From JAENVT01 sp031412355 (GTDB lineage Bacteria; Actinomycetota; Acidimicrobiia; Acidimicrobiales; Ilumatobacteraceae), in contig JANOCR010000066.1 of assembly GCA_031412355.1 (NCBI GenBank), forward strand, positions 1-11,685: a stretch of DNA of 11,685 nucleotides, in the 5' to 3' direction. The notes beneath the pieces were generated by a model, which saw only the letters and a list, made by a program, of their open reading frames with translations, was not told the origin of the DNA and did not search any database. Of the stretch, positions 1 to 7,528 are shown one piece after another (positions within the stretch are counted from its first letter, which is position 1; each line of letters starts with the position of its first letter). Both the position numbers and the translations under genes were made by a program.

Positions 1-610
1 CGCCGGTCAACACGATTCGGATCCGTTCGTCACCGATCAGGCGCACCAACGGCATGACCGCGCGCGTCATCATCCACAGACGGTCTTGATCCGGCTCGAC
101 GCGGCCGAGGCCGACCGCGCGGCGCAGGTCGTTGTCGTGCGTCCACAGTTCGAATACGCGCCCAAGCAGCAAGAACTTGACGTCGGCAGTGATGGGCCCG
201 AACCGCGCCGTAGCGGCGAGCCCGGACTCGTCGAGTTGAGCGAGATGATCGGTCAGTACGCGGCTGACACGATCGAACTCTGCTGCAGCCTCCCCAGGGG
301 TCAGTGCCGATGCATCGGTGATCGACGCCCGGGTCGCCTCGATGTGATCGGTCGAGTCGTTGACGGGGGCGCCCTTGAGTCCGAGTTCGGCCGCCATCGC
401 GATCTGGGTTCCGATGAGGTGGCCGGCCAACTCGCCGACCGTCAAGTCATTGACAGCGGGCAGGCCCCAGTCCTTGACTGTCAACAGCGTGAGTGTGTGC
501 TGCAAGTCGTCGACCGCGCGAGCGAACGCAGCGGCCTCGTTCGAGGGGGTCGGTTCGGTGAGCGACGCGGGCAGTGCATCGAGTTCGGGAGGGAGGTCTT
601 CGCTTGTCAC
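1..610 (-). CDS. Maleylpyruvate isomerase / DinB-fold family protein (TIGR03083-like), partial
   Basis: Partial gene. The first 203 codons are visible and the 3' end runs off the left edge. I chose the GTG at 608-610: an in-frame TGA lies 23 codons upstream, no ATG lies between, and GAAAG seven bases before the GTG can serve as ribosome binding site. The protein resembles the actinobacterial mycothiol-dependent maleylpyruvate isomerase N-terminal family. It is a helical four-helix-bundle protein with a His in VGELAGHL (H64) and an ExxxH motif in the helix FELWTHDNDLRRAVG (E154, H158). In characterised members these three positions bind a divalent metal next to mycothiol. Most homologues have no known substrate, so a mycothiol-dependent transferase or isomerase is only a family-level inference. 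It is divergent from the alcohol dehydrogenase gene, with 139 bp between the starts. The missing C-terminal part would show whether an SCP2-like domain follows. Confidence 0.8.
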   Translation of the reverse strand, partial: MTSEDLPPELDALPASLTEPTPSNEAAAFARAVDDLQHTLTLLTVKDWGLPAVNDLTVGELAGHLIGTQIAMAAELGLKGAPVNDSTDHIEATRASITDASALTPGEAAAEFDRVSRVLTDHLAQLDESGLAATARFGPITADVKFLLLGRVFELWTHDNDLRRAVGLGRVEPDQDRLWMMTRAVMPLVRLIGDERIRIVLTG

Positions 611-685
611 ACGAGTGCTTTCAGATATCGCCGACGACCGTATTCGTCGCCAGAGCCTACGCAGATCGTCAATCTCTCACGGATG

Positions 686-713
686 TTGTGCCGAACAACG
701 TGCCCGCTATGGT
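686..713 (+). promoter_or_regulatory. Candidate promoter of the alcohol dehydrogenase gene
   Basis: TTGTGC (686-691) and TATGGT (708-713) are 16 bp apart and fit a weak sigma-70-type promoter. Transcription would start near 720, leaving a leader of about 30 bases that contains GGGGG at 736-740, nine bases before the GTG start. This gene therefore looks leadered, unlike several others in the window. The call rests on pattern only. Confidence 0.3.
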
Positions 714-724
714 CGGCGGCACAA
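686..724. repeat. Inverted repeat in the divergent region before the alcohol dehydrogenase
   Basis: TTGTGCCG (686-693) and CGGCACAA (717-724) are perfect 8-bp inverted arms with a 23-bp spacer. The left arm overlaps a smaller repeat, GTTGT (685-689) and ACAAC (695-699). The arms flank the hexamer TATGGT at 708-713, which could be the -10 box of the downstream gene. The structure could be a repressor site for one or both divergent genes. Which protein would bind it is unknown. Confidence 0.45.
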
Positions 725-749
725 GAGTACGAATTGGGGGTTCTCTGTT

Positions 750-1874
750 GTGAAGACCAAGGCCGCGATCCTGTGGGAACGACACACGCCGTGGAGCGTC
801 GAAGAGATCGAACTGGATCCGCCGAAGGCCGGTGAGGTCCTGGTGAAACTTGCCGCCAGCGGAATGTGCCACAGCGACGAACACGTGGTCACGGGCGACC
901 TCGCGGGTGTTACCGGCGAACCGCCATGCGTCGGCGGCCACGAGGGCGCCGGCGTGATCATGGAGGTCGGTACCGGTGTCACGGCGCTGCAGGAGGGCGA
1001 TCACGTCGTGTTCAGCTTCTTGCCCGCGTGCGGTCGTTGCCCCAGCTGCGCGTCCGGCCATTCGAACCTCTGCGATCTCGGTGGCGTCACAGCCACGGGA
1101 ATGCAACTCTCCGACGGTACGAGTCGCCACCACGCCCGGGGCCAGGACTTGAAACTGGCCATCGGGGGTCTCGGCACGTTTGCCCATCACACCGTGGTGA
1201 ACGAGGCCAGTTGCGTGAAGATCGAGAAGGAATGGCCGCTCGATCGTGCCTGCCTGCTGGGTTGTGGAGTGGTGACCGGTTGGGGTTCAGCGGTGTACGC
1301 AGCGCAGGTGCAACCCGGCGATATGGTCGCCGTCGTTGGTGCAGGGGGCATCGGTGCCAACGCAATCCAAGGTGCCAGGTTGGCCGGGGCCCGAGTCATC
1401 GCGGCGATCGATCCGGTCGCGTTCAAGCGCGAGAAGGCGATTGAGTTCGGCGCGACCCACACCTACGAATCGATCAACGATGCCCTCGGAGATCTGGCGA
1501 CCAGCACGTGGAACCGCGGCTTCAACAAGGTCATCATGACCATGGGCGTCGGCAATGGAGAGGTGCTCGGTCAGGCGTTCTGGCTGGCCAGCAAGGGCAG
1601 CAAGATCGTCATCACCAACATCCATCCCACGTCGGAGCAAACGATCTCGATCCCCGCAGTGCTGCTGACGTTGCAGGAGAAGCAGTTGGTCGGTTCGCTG
1701 TTCGGTTCGGCCAACATGCGCAAAGACATCCCGATGTTGATGGAGTTGTTCACGCAGGGCCAGCTCGACCTCGATGGTCTCGTCACGCGCACCTACTCGC
1801 TCGACGACATCAACGATGGCTACGCCGACATGAACGCCGGCAAGAACATCCGCGGCGTGCTGGTCTACGAGTGA
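750..1874 (+). CDS. NDMA-dependent (mycofactocin-linked) zinc alcohol dehydrogenase
   Basis: Medium-chain, zinc-containing alcohol dehydrogenase of 374 residues, full family length. The GTG at 750 gives the expected N-terminus (KTKAAILWE) and has GGGGG nine bases upstream. Open frame further upstream does not look like this family and lies antisense to the previous gene. Visible motifs are the catalytic zinc ligands C40, H64-E65 and C172; a structural zinc site with four cysteines, C94, C97, C100 and C108; the Rossmann loop GAGGIG at 197-202; and D221 at the end of the second strand, which fits NAD rather than NADP. The wording of the N-terminus and the SFLPACGRCPSC segment match the TIGR03989 group. 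These enzymes hold NAD tightly and pass electrons to an artificial acceptor (NDMA) in vitro. Their physiological acceptor is thought to be mycofactocin. The alcohol substrate cannot be read from the sequence. Confidence 0.93.
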   Translation: MKTKAAILWERHTPWSVEEIELDPPKAGEVLVKLAASGMCHSDEHVVTGDLAGVTGEPPCVGGHEGAGVIMEVGTGVTALQEGDHVVFSFLPACGRCPSCASGHSNLCDLGGVTATGMQLSDGTSRHHARGQDLKLAIGGLGTFAHHTVVNEASCVKIEKEWPLDRACLLGCGVVTGWGSAVYAAQVQPGDMVAVVGAGGIGANAIQGARLAGARVIAAIDPVAFKREKAIEFGATHTYESINDALGDLATSTWNRGFNKVIMTMGVGNGEVLGQAFWLASKGSKIVITNIHPTSEQTISIPAVLLTLQEKQLVGSLFGSANMRKDIPMLMELFTQGQLDLDGLVTRTYSLDDINDGYADMNAGKNIRGVLVYE

Positions 1875-1905
1875 TCGATGGCTGACGGCGGTGCTGGAGC
1901 GGTGA

Positions 1906-3237
1906 TCAGCACTCGACGGTCGCGTCAGGCACGATCGCCGTCTCGGGAGCGTTCGACAGTGGCGCGGTATCACCGGTGACGGGTCCCGTGTCGCTCGGTC
2001 CGGTGCTGGACGGTGGCACAGCGGTGATGCCCGGCGGCACCGGCGAATTCACGGTTGTCGTGGTCGCGGTCGTACGTGGCAGCGTCGAGCTGGTGGTCGT
2101 CGACTCGAACGCCTGCTCGGGGGCGTCGGCCAGCGGCGCGAGGCCTCGGAAGATGTTGAGGATTGCCTGCATGTTGTCGGAGTCCTTGTGCCACACCAGC
2201 ACAGCGTTTCCGCTGATGCGCTTCCCGGTTGCCTCGATCTGGTAGGTCCGAATGGCCGATGCCGTCACTTTGCGTACGACACCGACGAACTCGATCATCT
2301 TGTCGATCGTCATCCCCGTGTCGATCACGATGTCGTCGCGGTAGCTGGCGTACAGGCTGCTGATGATCTTCGGCTTCAGGATGCCTTGCTTCAACGCGGC
2401 GGTCAGCGTGCGACGCAGGAAGTCCTGTTGACGTGCAATTCGGCCGAGGTCGGAGGACGGGTCCTCGTGCCACTCGCCGTTCGCGTCCATGTACTCGAAG
2501 TGGCGTGACCGCACGTACTTCAGCGCCTCGTCGCCGTCGAAGCTGTGACACCCCGCCTCTAGCACGTTGAGGCCCGTGGAGTCGTCGCGCACCGGATACT
2601 GCAACGGCACGCTGACACCGCCGATCGCCTTCACGAGTCGCTCGAACGCGCAGAAGTCGATCTGGATGAAGTGATCGATGGGCACATCGAATTCAGCCTG
2701 GATCGTGTCGATCAGCAACTGCGGCTCGTCGCGCCGGTAGGCGCCGTTGATGCGTTGGGTTCCGTGTCCGGGGATCTTGACCCACAGATCGCGTGGGAAC
2801 GACAGGACAGCCGATCGTTGGGTCGCCGGGTCGAGCCGGATCACCATGATGGTGTCGCTGCGTTCGCCGCTGCGCGCCCCCTTGTCCGCCAACTGCACAC
2901 AACCGGCGTTGTTGGAGTTGTCGGCGCCGGTGATGAGGAAGTTCATCGCAGTCGGGTCGGCTTCGGGAAAGGTTTCGTCGGAGCCCGTGTCGTCGGGCAG
3001 GGTCTGGCCGGGGGCAGCGGTGACGGTGATCGGTTGGCCAGCAGATCCGGGTCGGTTGGACGACGAGTTGATCGCCACCTTGCGGCCCTTCTCGCCGGCA
3101 TTCTTGCCAATCAGCAGACCGATCGAACCGGCCAGGCAGAGTACGACGATGAGACAATTGACCACCAGCACCAGCCGTTGGCCGGCGGAGTGGTGGCCAC
3201 GGAACGGGTGGGGCTCTTTCGGTTCCGCTTCGGCCAT
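1906..3237 (-). CDS. LytR-CpsA-Psr (LCP) family cell-wall ligase
   Basis: LCP-family protein of 443 residues. LCP enzymes move glycan polymers (teichoic acids, capsule, or arabinogalactan in actinobacteria) from a lipid carrier onto peptidoglycan outside the membrane. Architecture: a short basic cytoplasmic tail (1-21), one membrane helix (about 22-44), a linker rich in Ser, Pro and Asp (55-97), the LCP domain (about 98-285), a second folded region to about 375, and a Thr/Ser/Pro-rich tail ending in Cys. LCP hallmarks are ERSDTIM (125-131), SFPRD (146-150), RINGAY (162-167), DEALKYVRSR (236-245) and SDLGRIARQQ (262-271). These hold the conserved Arg and Asp residues that bind the pyrophosphate lipid and magnesium. 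The start is the first ATG after TAACCT, with no Shine-Dalgarno. The gene is convergent with the alcohol dehydrogenase and divergent from the MscS gene. The polymer it attaches is unknown. Confidence 0.93.
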   Translation of the reverse strand: MAEAEPKEPHPFRGHHSAGQRLVLVVNCLIVVLCLAGSIGLLIGKNAGEKGRKVAINSSSNRPGSAGQPITVTAAPGQTLPDDTGSDETFPEADPTAMNFLITGADNSNNAGCVQLADKGARSGERSDTIMVIRLDPATQRSAVLSFPRDLWVKIPGHGTQRINGAYRRDEPQLLIDTIQAEFDVPIDHFIQIDFCAFERLVKAIGGVSVPLQYPVRDDSTGLNVLEAGCHSFDGDEALKYVRSRHFEYMDANGEWHEDPSSDLGRIARQQDFLRRTLTAALKQGILKPKIISSLYASYRDDIVIDTGMTIDKMIEFVGVVRKVTASAIRTYQIEATGKRISGNAVLVWHKDSDNMQAILNIFRGLAPLADAPEQAFESTTTSSTLPRTTATTTTVNSPVPPGITAVPPSSTGPSDTGPVTGDTAPLSNAPETAIVPDATVEC

Positions 3238-3246
3238 GAGTTGCTC

Positions 3247-3252
3247 AGGTTA
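3247..3252 (-). promoter_or_regulatory. Candidate -10 box (TAACCT) of the LCP gene
   Basis: On the minus strand TAACCT ends nine bases before the ATG of the LCP gene. No Shine-Dalgarno is visible between them. Transcription starting about seven bases after the hexamer would leave a leader of two or three bases. Confidence 0.35.
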
Positions 3253-3297
3253 GCGGGGCCGTTTGGCAGATGGGGAGCGGCCCTGTTCGGCCTTGAC

Positions 3298-3303
3298 TAT
3301 GGT
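3298..3303 (+). promoter_or_regulatory. Candidate -10 box (TATGGT) of the MscS gene, leaderless start
   Basis: TATGGT is followed by six bases and then the GTG start at 3310. That spacing puts the predicted first transcribed base on or next to the start codon. No convincing -35 box is seen. There is no Shine-Dalgarno, so this hexamer is a main reason for choosing the 3310 start. Confidence 0.4.
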
Positions 3304-3309
3304 CGGGAC

Positions 3310-4188
3310 GTGCCAACGTCGCGGCCAGCGTGGATTGATCGACTCGATGAGCTGCACTTGCTGACGCCGCTGCGCATCCTGGCCATCGTGATCGTCGCGA
3401 TCCTGATCGCAGTGGTCCTGCGTTCGGTGGTATCTCGATTGCTGAGCCGAACACTGGGGATGCCTGGCACCGACCGCACCCGAGCGGACGCGAGGCAACG
3501 GGCGTTGGCGTCGGCACTTCGATCTGCGGTGGTCGGCGTGGTGTGGAGCACCGCGATCATCACCATCATCAGCGAACTCGGTGTCAACATCGGCGGCGTC
3601 ATCGCAACCGCGACCGTGATCGGCGGCGCCGTGGCCTTCGGTGCGCAGACCTTGATCCGCGATGTGATCGCCGGCTTGTTCGTGCTCGCCGAGGACCAAT
3701 ACGGCGTGGGTGACAGTGTCGATCTGGGTTACGCGACCGGCGTCGTTGAGCGGATCACACTGCGCAGCGTGCGCCTGCGCGATGGCGAGGGCAAGGTCTG
3801 GCACGTCGCCCACGGCAATGTTCTGTGCGTTGCCAACTTGTCGAAGGCGGCGACCATTCTGCTCGATGTGGAGGTCGATCGAGGCAGCGATCTCAGCGTG
3901 GTCGAAGAGGTCGCGACGCGTCTGGCGTCGAACCTTCGCGAGCACCCGTCCGCAGGCCCGATTGTGGCGGGCGAGGTGACGGTCGTCGGAGTCGCCGAGG
4001 TATTGGACGACAGACTGGTGTTCCGGCTGACGGCTCCGACCTTGCCGGGCATGCGCGATCAGGTGCGCCAGGCGTGGCGGGTCCTGGTGCTCGAAGCATT
4101 CCGCGACGGCGAGTTGCAGGGGCCGCCCGGGCCGCCAACCATGACATACGTCGTCACTGCGCCACCCGCGGACTCCGACAAGGGCTAG
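3310..4188 (+). CDS. MscS family mechanosensitive ion channel
   Basis: Small-conductance mechanosensitive channel homologue of 292 residues, which would release solutes on hypo-osmotic shock. Membrane helices lie at about 21-37, 70-90 and 93-125. The third is the Gly/Ala-rich pore helix (VIGGAVAFGAQTLIRD, about 103-118), continuing into the typical MscS beta domain (LAEDQYGVGDSVDLG, about 126-140) and an alpha/beta C-terminal part. The length suits a minimal three-helix MscS. The frame is open far upstream, but that part lies antisense to the LCP gene. I chose the GTG at 3310 because it leaves a short N-terminus before the first helix and follows TATGGT by six bases. TTG at 3241 is an alternative. 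It is divergent from the LCP gene (72 bp) and convergent with the L,D-transpeptidase (9 bp). The neighbouring wall-building genes suit an envelope-stress setting, but no direct link is shown. Confidence 0.9.
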   Translation: MPTSRPAWIDRLDELHLLTPLRILAIVIVAILIAVVLRSVVSRLLSRTLGMPGTDRTRADARQRALASALRSAVVGVVWSTAIITIISELGVNIGGVIATATVIGGAVAFGAQTLIRDVIAGLFVLAEDQYGVGDSVDLGYATGVVERITLRSVRLRDGEGKVWHVAHGNVLCVANLSKAATILLDVEVDRGSDLSVVEEVATRLASNLREHPSAGPIVAGEVTVVGVAEVLDDRLVFRLTAPTLPGMRDQVRQAWRVLVLEAFRDGELQGPPGPPTMTYVVTAPPADSDKG

Positions 4189-4197
4189 TGCTAGTGG

Positions 4198-4884
4198 CTA
4201 GTCGGTGACCACCACAACCGTGCCGATGCCGGCGAAGGCCCACATGTACTCGGCGTCGGCGGTGGCCTGGCGAACGCAGCCGCCCGACAGCGCCTGACCG
4301 AGTTGCGCGTCGGACTGCAAGGGCACCCCGTTCTGCTTGGGGATCTCGTGAAAGCCGATGTTGTCGCCCTTCGGTCCCTTGGCGAAGCGAACCATGAACC
4401 TCATGCAGATGTCTGGGTGGTCGATGTTGCAGGTGAACGCACTGCGGCTGAACACCGAGTACGTGCCGGGGTCCGGCTGGCCGAACCTTCCCGACACCCG
4501 ATAGGTGCGCACGGTGACGTTGTTGCCGTCGACGATCCAGACCCGCATGCGGTTCTTCGAGTAGACGACCCGGCGGCCGACACCAGATGCGAAGGGCACC
4601 CCAGTGTCGGGCGGCGCCGGCACGGCCGTGGTGGTCGGTGCCTCGGTGGGCGGTGGCGGCAGGGTGGGGGTCTCTTGGATGCTGCTGCCTCGGGTGGCGG
4701 GCGCAGGTGCGTCGGCGGGGGCAATGTTGCTGGCGATCGGTACGCCGACCGGGCCGCCGTCGAGGACGGTGGTGGTGGTGATCTCGGGTGGAGTCGCGGA
4801 CACGAGGGCTGGCAGGGCTTCGGTGGTCACCAAAAGCGTCCCAATGCCCACGAGCAGCGCGGCAACTCGAACCCTCGACTTCAC
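4198..4884 (-). CDS. Secreted L,D-transpeptidase (YkuD domain)
   Basis: Exported protein of 228 residues with an L,D-transpeptidase catalytic domain, the enzymes that make 3-3 cross-links in peptidoglycan or attach proteins to it. Residues 1-30 form a signal peptide (basic start, hydrophobic 8-20, Ala-rich end SATPP). Residues 31-95 are a Pro/Thr/Ala-rich linker that would span the wall. The YkuD domain is about 104-228: VVYSKNRMRVWIVD strand pair (106-119), catalytic-region His in GFHEIP (H179) and the nucleophile in SGGCVR (C203). SGGCVR replaces the more common SHGC form, a variation also found in other members. The start is GTG 4882-4884, ten bases after the valS stop. It may be co-transcribed with valS or use its own promoter overlapping that stop. 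The exact wall reaction is inferred from the family. Confidence 0.9.
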   Translation of the reverse strand: MKSRVRVAALLVGIGTLLVTTEALPALVSATPPEITTTTVLDGGPVGVPIASNIAPADAPAPATRGSSIQETPTLPPPPTEAPTTTAVPAPPDTGVPFASGVGRRVVYSKNRMRVWIVDGNNVTVRTYRVSGRFGQPDPGTYSVFSRSAFTCNIDHPDICMRFMVRFAKGPKGDNIGFHEIPKQNGVPLQSDAQLGQALSGGCVRQATADAEYMWAFAGIGTVVVVTD

Positions 4885-4891
4885 GTCGAGC

Positions 4892-4897
4892 AGGCTA
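4892..4897 (-). promoter_or_regulatory. Candidate -10 box (TAGCCT) of the L,D-transpeptidase, overlapping the valS stop
   Basis: On the minus strand TAGCCT ends seven bases before the GTG start of the L,D-transpeptidase. Its first three bases are the TAG stop codon of valS. No Shine-Dalgarno is present. This predicts a near-leaderless internal transcript in addition to read-through from valS. Confidence 0.3.
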
Positions 4898-7474
4898 GTG
4901 GCCGACTCGCGTATCCGTCGAGGGGGCCAATCGCACGGTGGTCGTCAGTGGTTCGCCTTCAGACAGTGTGAATTGGGCGATTCCGCCGGCCTCGGCCAGG
5001 TCGGTGCGACACGCCTCGATCGCCTCGAGGGCGGCACGCGGGCCCGTGACGATCAGTTCGTCGACCGCCGCCCGTTGACTGAGCTTGGCCTCTGTCTTGG
5101 CTCGACGAACGGCGCCGAGCACTTCGCTGACGGGCAGCAGCTGCGATGCGTCTCCGCCCGACGCGAGCGGTTGCGAATCGGGCCATGTCGCCCGGTGCAC
5201 CGAGCCGACGCGCCACCAACTCCACACCTCTTCGGTCACGAATGGCAGGAACGGGGCGAACAGGCGGTGGATGATCTCGAGGGCCTGGCGCAGAGCGGCC
5301 TGGGCGCCGTGGGCAGCGTCGTCACCTTGTGTGCCATAGGCCCGCCCCTTGACCAGCTCGACGTAATCGTCGCAGAACCACCAAAAGAACGACTCGGTTC
5401 GCTCCAGGGCCCGGGCGTAGTCGAACTCGTCGAACGCTCGTGTTGCTTCGTCGATGACCTCGGCGAGGCGCGACAACATGGCCAGATCAACGGGTGCGGA
5501 CGGGACTGCGCCGGCGGGCGGCTCTCCGAACCCGAGGACGAATTTGGTGGCATTGAGCAATTTGGTGCCGAGCTTGCGCCCGATCTTCATCTGCCCTTCG
5601 TCGACCGCTGTATCGACGCCAGGCCGACCCGACGCCGCCCAGTAGCGCACGGCGTCGGTGCCGTACTCCTGCAACAGGTTGATGGGTGTGACGACGTTGC
5701 CCTTGCTCTTCGACATCTTCTTGCGGTCCGGGTCGAGGATCCAGCCGGAGATCGTCGCGTGGGTCCACGGAACGCAACCGTGCTCGAGATGGCTGCGCAC
5801 AACGCTGCCGAACAGCCAGGTGCGGATGATGTCGTGGGACTGCGGGCGCATGTCCATGGGGAAGACGCGGGCGAACAGTTCGGGATCGTCGATCCAGCCG
5901 CCGGCGATGTGGGGTGTGAGCGACGACGTGGCCCACGTATCCATCACGTCGGGATCGCCGACGAATCCGCCGGGCTTGCCGCGTTGGTCGTCGGTGAAGC
6001 CTTCGGGACAGGCGACCGATGGATCGATCGGCAACCGGGCGCCATCGGGGATCAGGATCTCGTCGTGCACAGGGTTGCAGTCGTCGTCGAGGCGGTACCA
6101 CAGGGGGATCGGAACGCCGAAGAAACGCTGTCGGCTGATCAACCAGTCACCGTTCAGGCCACCGACCCAGTTCTGGTAGCGGTTGTGCATGTACGCCGGA
6201 TGCCAGATCAGTTGTTCACCGCGTTCGAGCAGCGCGTTGCGGAGTGCTTCGTCGCGTCCCCCGTTGCGGATGTACCACTGACGCGTGGCGACGATCTCGA
6301 GTGGGCGCGAGCCGCGCTCGTAGAACTTCACGGGATGGTTGATCGGCCTCGGCTCGCCGAGCATCTCACCCGACTCGAGCAGGAGCTCGACGATCTTGCG
6401 CTGCGCTTGCTTCGGACCCAACCCGGCGACATGTGCGTACGCAGCTTGACCACCGGTCGAGGTGATCCACGGGGGCGTGTCGATGGCCATCCGCCCGTCA
6501 AAGCCGATCAGGGCGCGCGACGGCAGATTCAACTCGCGCCACCAGGTGACGTCGGTCGTGTCGCCGAACGTACAGATCATGGCGATACCGGTGCCCTTGT
6601 CGGGATCGGCAAGATGGTGGGCCAGCACGGGCACCTCGACCTCGAACAGCGGTGTGCGAACGGTGCTGCCGAACAGTGGCTTGTAACGCGCATCGTCGGG
6701 ATGGGCAACCATCGCAACACAACTGGCCAGCAGCTCGGGCCGTGTCGTGTCGATCAACAGATCACCGTCGCCGTCGCTGCGATGGAACGCGATCTTGTGG
6801 TATGCGCCGGGAACGTCGCGGTCTTCCATCTCCGCTTGGGCAACCGCAGTGCGTTCGTCGATGTCGTACAGAGTCGGCGCGTCCTGTTGATATGCCTCGC
6901 CTCTGGCAAGGTTGTTCAGGAACGCTCGTTGGCTGGCCCGCTGAGATCGCTCGCCGATGGTGGTGTACAGCAGTGACCAGTCGATAGAGATGCCGAGACG
7001 TCGCACGAGTTGCTCGAACACTTCCTCGTCGTCGTGGATCACGCTGTGGCACAGGCTGACGAAGTTGGGCCGACTGACGGGGACCGGTCGATGGTCCTTC
7101 GGCACGTCGCCGGTGTAGGGAGCGATGAAGTCGGGGTCGAACGGCAACGACGGATCGCAGCGGACACCGGTGACGTTCTGCACGCGTCGTTCGGTGGCGA
7201 GACCGTTGTCGTCCCATCCCATTGGGTAGAACACATGCTTGCCGCGCATGCGTTGGTAGCGGGCGATCGTGTCGGTGTGGGTGTAGCTGAACGCGTGGCC
7301 GATGTGCAACGCACCGCTGGCGGTGGGCGGCGGGGTGTCGATGGCGAAGACCTGGTCGCGTGTGCCGGTGCGATCGAAGTGATAGGTGTCGTCGGCCTCC
7401 CACTGCTGCATCCAGCGGGCCTCGACGCCGTCGAGTGTCGGCTTCTCAGGAGTGTTCGACGAGTGTTCGGACAT
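4895..7474 (-). CDS. valS: Valyl-tRNA synthetase, archaeal-like type 2
   Basis: Class I aminoacyl-tRNA synthetase of 859 residues that charges tRNA-Val. Domains in order: Rossmann catalytic core with PPPTASGALHIGH (HIGH at 57-60), the editing insertion with TTRPELL (TTRP at 243-246), the second signature KMSKS (586-590) in KKMSKSKGNVVTP, and a helical anticodon-binding region from about 655. The core reads SYTHTDTIARYQRM and GWDDNG (86-91) where the common bacterial form has PGTDHAG. This matches the type 2 enzymes of archaea, Rickettsia and many actinobacteria. Most type 2 enzymes I recall read GLPTERR after this, whereas here it is GLATERR (A93). The ATG at 7474 gives the expected MSE..TPEKPTLDG start. 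No Shine-Dalgarno is seen, and TAGCCT lies nine bases upstream. A long antisense open frame through the gene is a codon-bias shadow. Confidence 0.97.
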   Translation of the reverse strand: MSEHSSNTPEKPTLDGVEARWMQQWEADDTYHFDRTGTRDQVFAIDTPPPTASGALHIGHAFSYTHTDTIARYQRMRGKHVFYPMGWDDNGLATERRVQNVTGVRCDPSLPFDPDFIAPYTGDVPKDHRPVPVSRPNFVSLCHSVIHDDEEVFEQLVRRLGISIDWSLLYTTIGERSQRASQRAFLNNLARGEAYQQDAPTLYDIDERTAVAQAEMEDRDVPGAYHKIAFHRSDGDGDLLIDTTRPELLASCVAMVAHPDDARYKPLFGSTVRTPLFEVEVPVLAHHLADPDKGTGIAMICTFGDTTDVTWWRELNLPSRALIGFDGRMAIDTPPWITSTGGQAAYAHVAGLGPKQAQRKIVELLLESGEMLGEPRPINHPVKFYERGSRPLEIVATRQWYIRNGGRDEALRNALLERGEQLIWHPAYMHNRYQNWVGGLNGDWLISRQRFFGVPIPLWYRLDDDCNPVHDEILIPDGARLPIDPSVACPEGFTDDQRGKPGGFVGDPDVMDTWATSSLTPHIAGGWIDDPELFARVFPMDMRPQSHDIIRTWLFGSVVRSHLEHGCVPWTHATISGWILDPDRKKMSKSKGNVVTPINLLQEYGTDAVRYWAASGRPGVDTAVDEGQMKIGRKLGTKLLNATKFVLGFGEPPAGAVPSAPVDLAMLSRLAEVIDEATRAFDEFDYARALERTESFFWWFCDDYVELVKGRAYGTQGDDAAHGAQAALRQALEIIHRLFAPFLPFVTEEVWSWWRVGSVHRATWPDSQPLASGGDASQLLPVSEVLGAVRRAKTEAKLSQRAAVDELIVTGPRAALEAIEACRTDLAEAGGIAQFTLSEGEPLTTTVRLAPSTDTRVGH

Positions 7475-7483
7475 TGTTGGGCA

Positions 7484-7489
7484 AGGCTA
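7484..7489 (-). promoter_or_regulatory. Candidate -10 box (TAGCCT) of valS
   Basis: On the minus strand TAGCCT ends nine bases before the valS ATG. It is the same hexamer as at the L,D-transpeptidase and siroheme genes. No Shine-Dalgarno follows. A start about seven bases downstream would give a leader of about two bases. A -35 box is not evident. Confidence 0.35.
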
Positions 7490-7528
7490 CCGATCACCTA
7501 GCTGCGCCGGAGCCCGGATTCTGGACCA

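Noticed and set aside
360..749. Upstream in-frame extension of the alcohol dehydrogenase
   Set aside because: The frame stays open, but the added residues are unlike the family, lie antisense to the isomerase-like gene, and the GTG at 750 gives the standard N-terminus with a ribosome site.
86..835. Plus-strand open frame of 249 codons
   Set aside because: It is antisense to the isomerase-like gene and runs into the dehydrogenase in another frame. It shows only low-complexity Arg/Gly/Asp composition with no domain.
1875..1905. Possible terminator between the dehydrogenase and LCP genes
   Set aside because: Only a 5-bp pairing (GCTGA with TCAGC) with a 20-base loop and no T-run is present, too weak to call.
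2671..3309. Long N-terminal extension of the MscS channel
   Set aside because: This part is antisense to the LCP gene and resembles no membrane or folded domain. Channel homology begins after 3310.
4189..4197. Possible terminator between MscS and L,D-transpeptidase
   Set aside because: The gap is nine bases, and the repeated CTAG gives no stable hairpin followed by T residues.
4604..6976. 790-codon plus-strand open frame
   Set aside because: It is the antisense shadow of valS caused by GC-rich codon bias. The valS motifs on the other strand are unambiguous.
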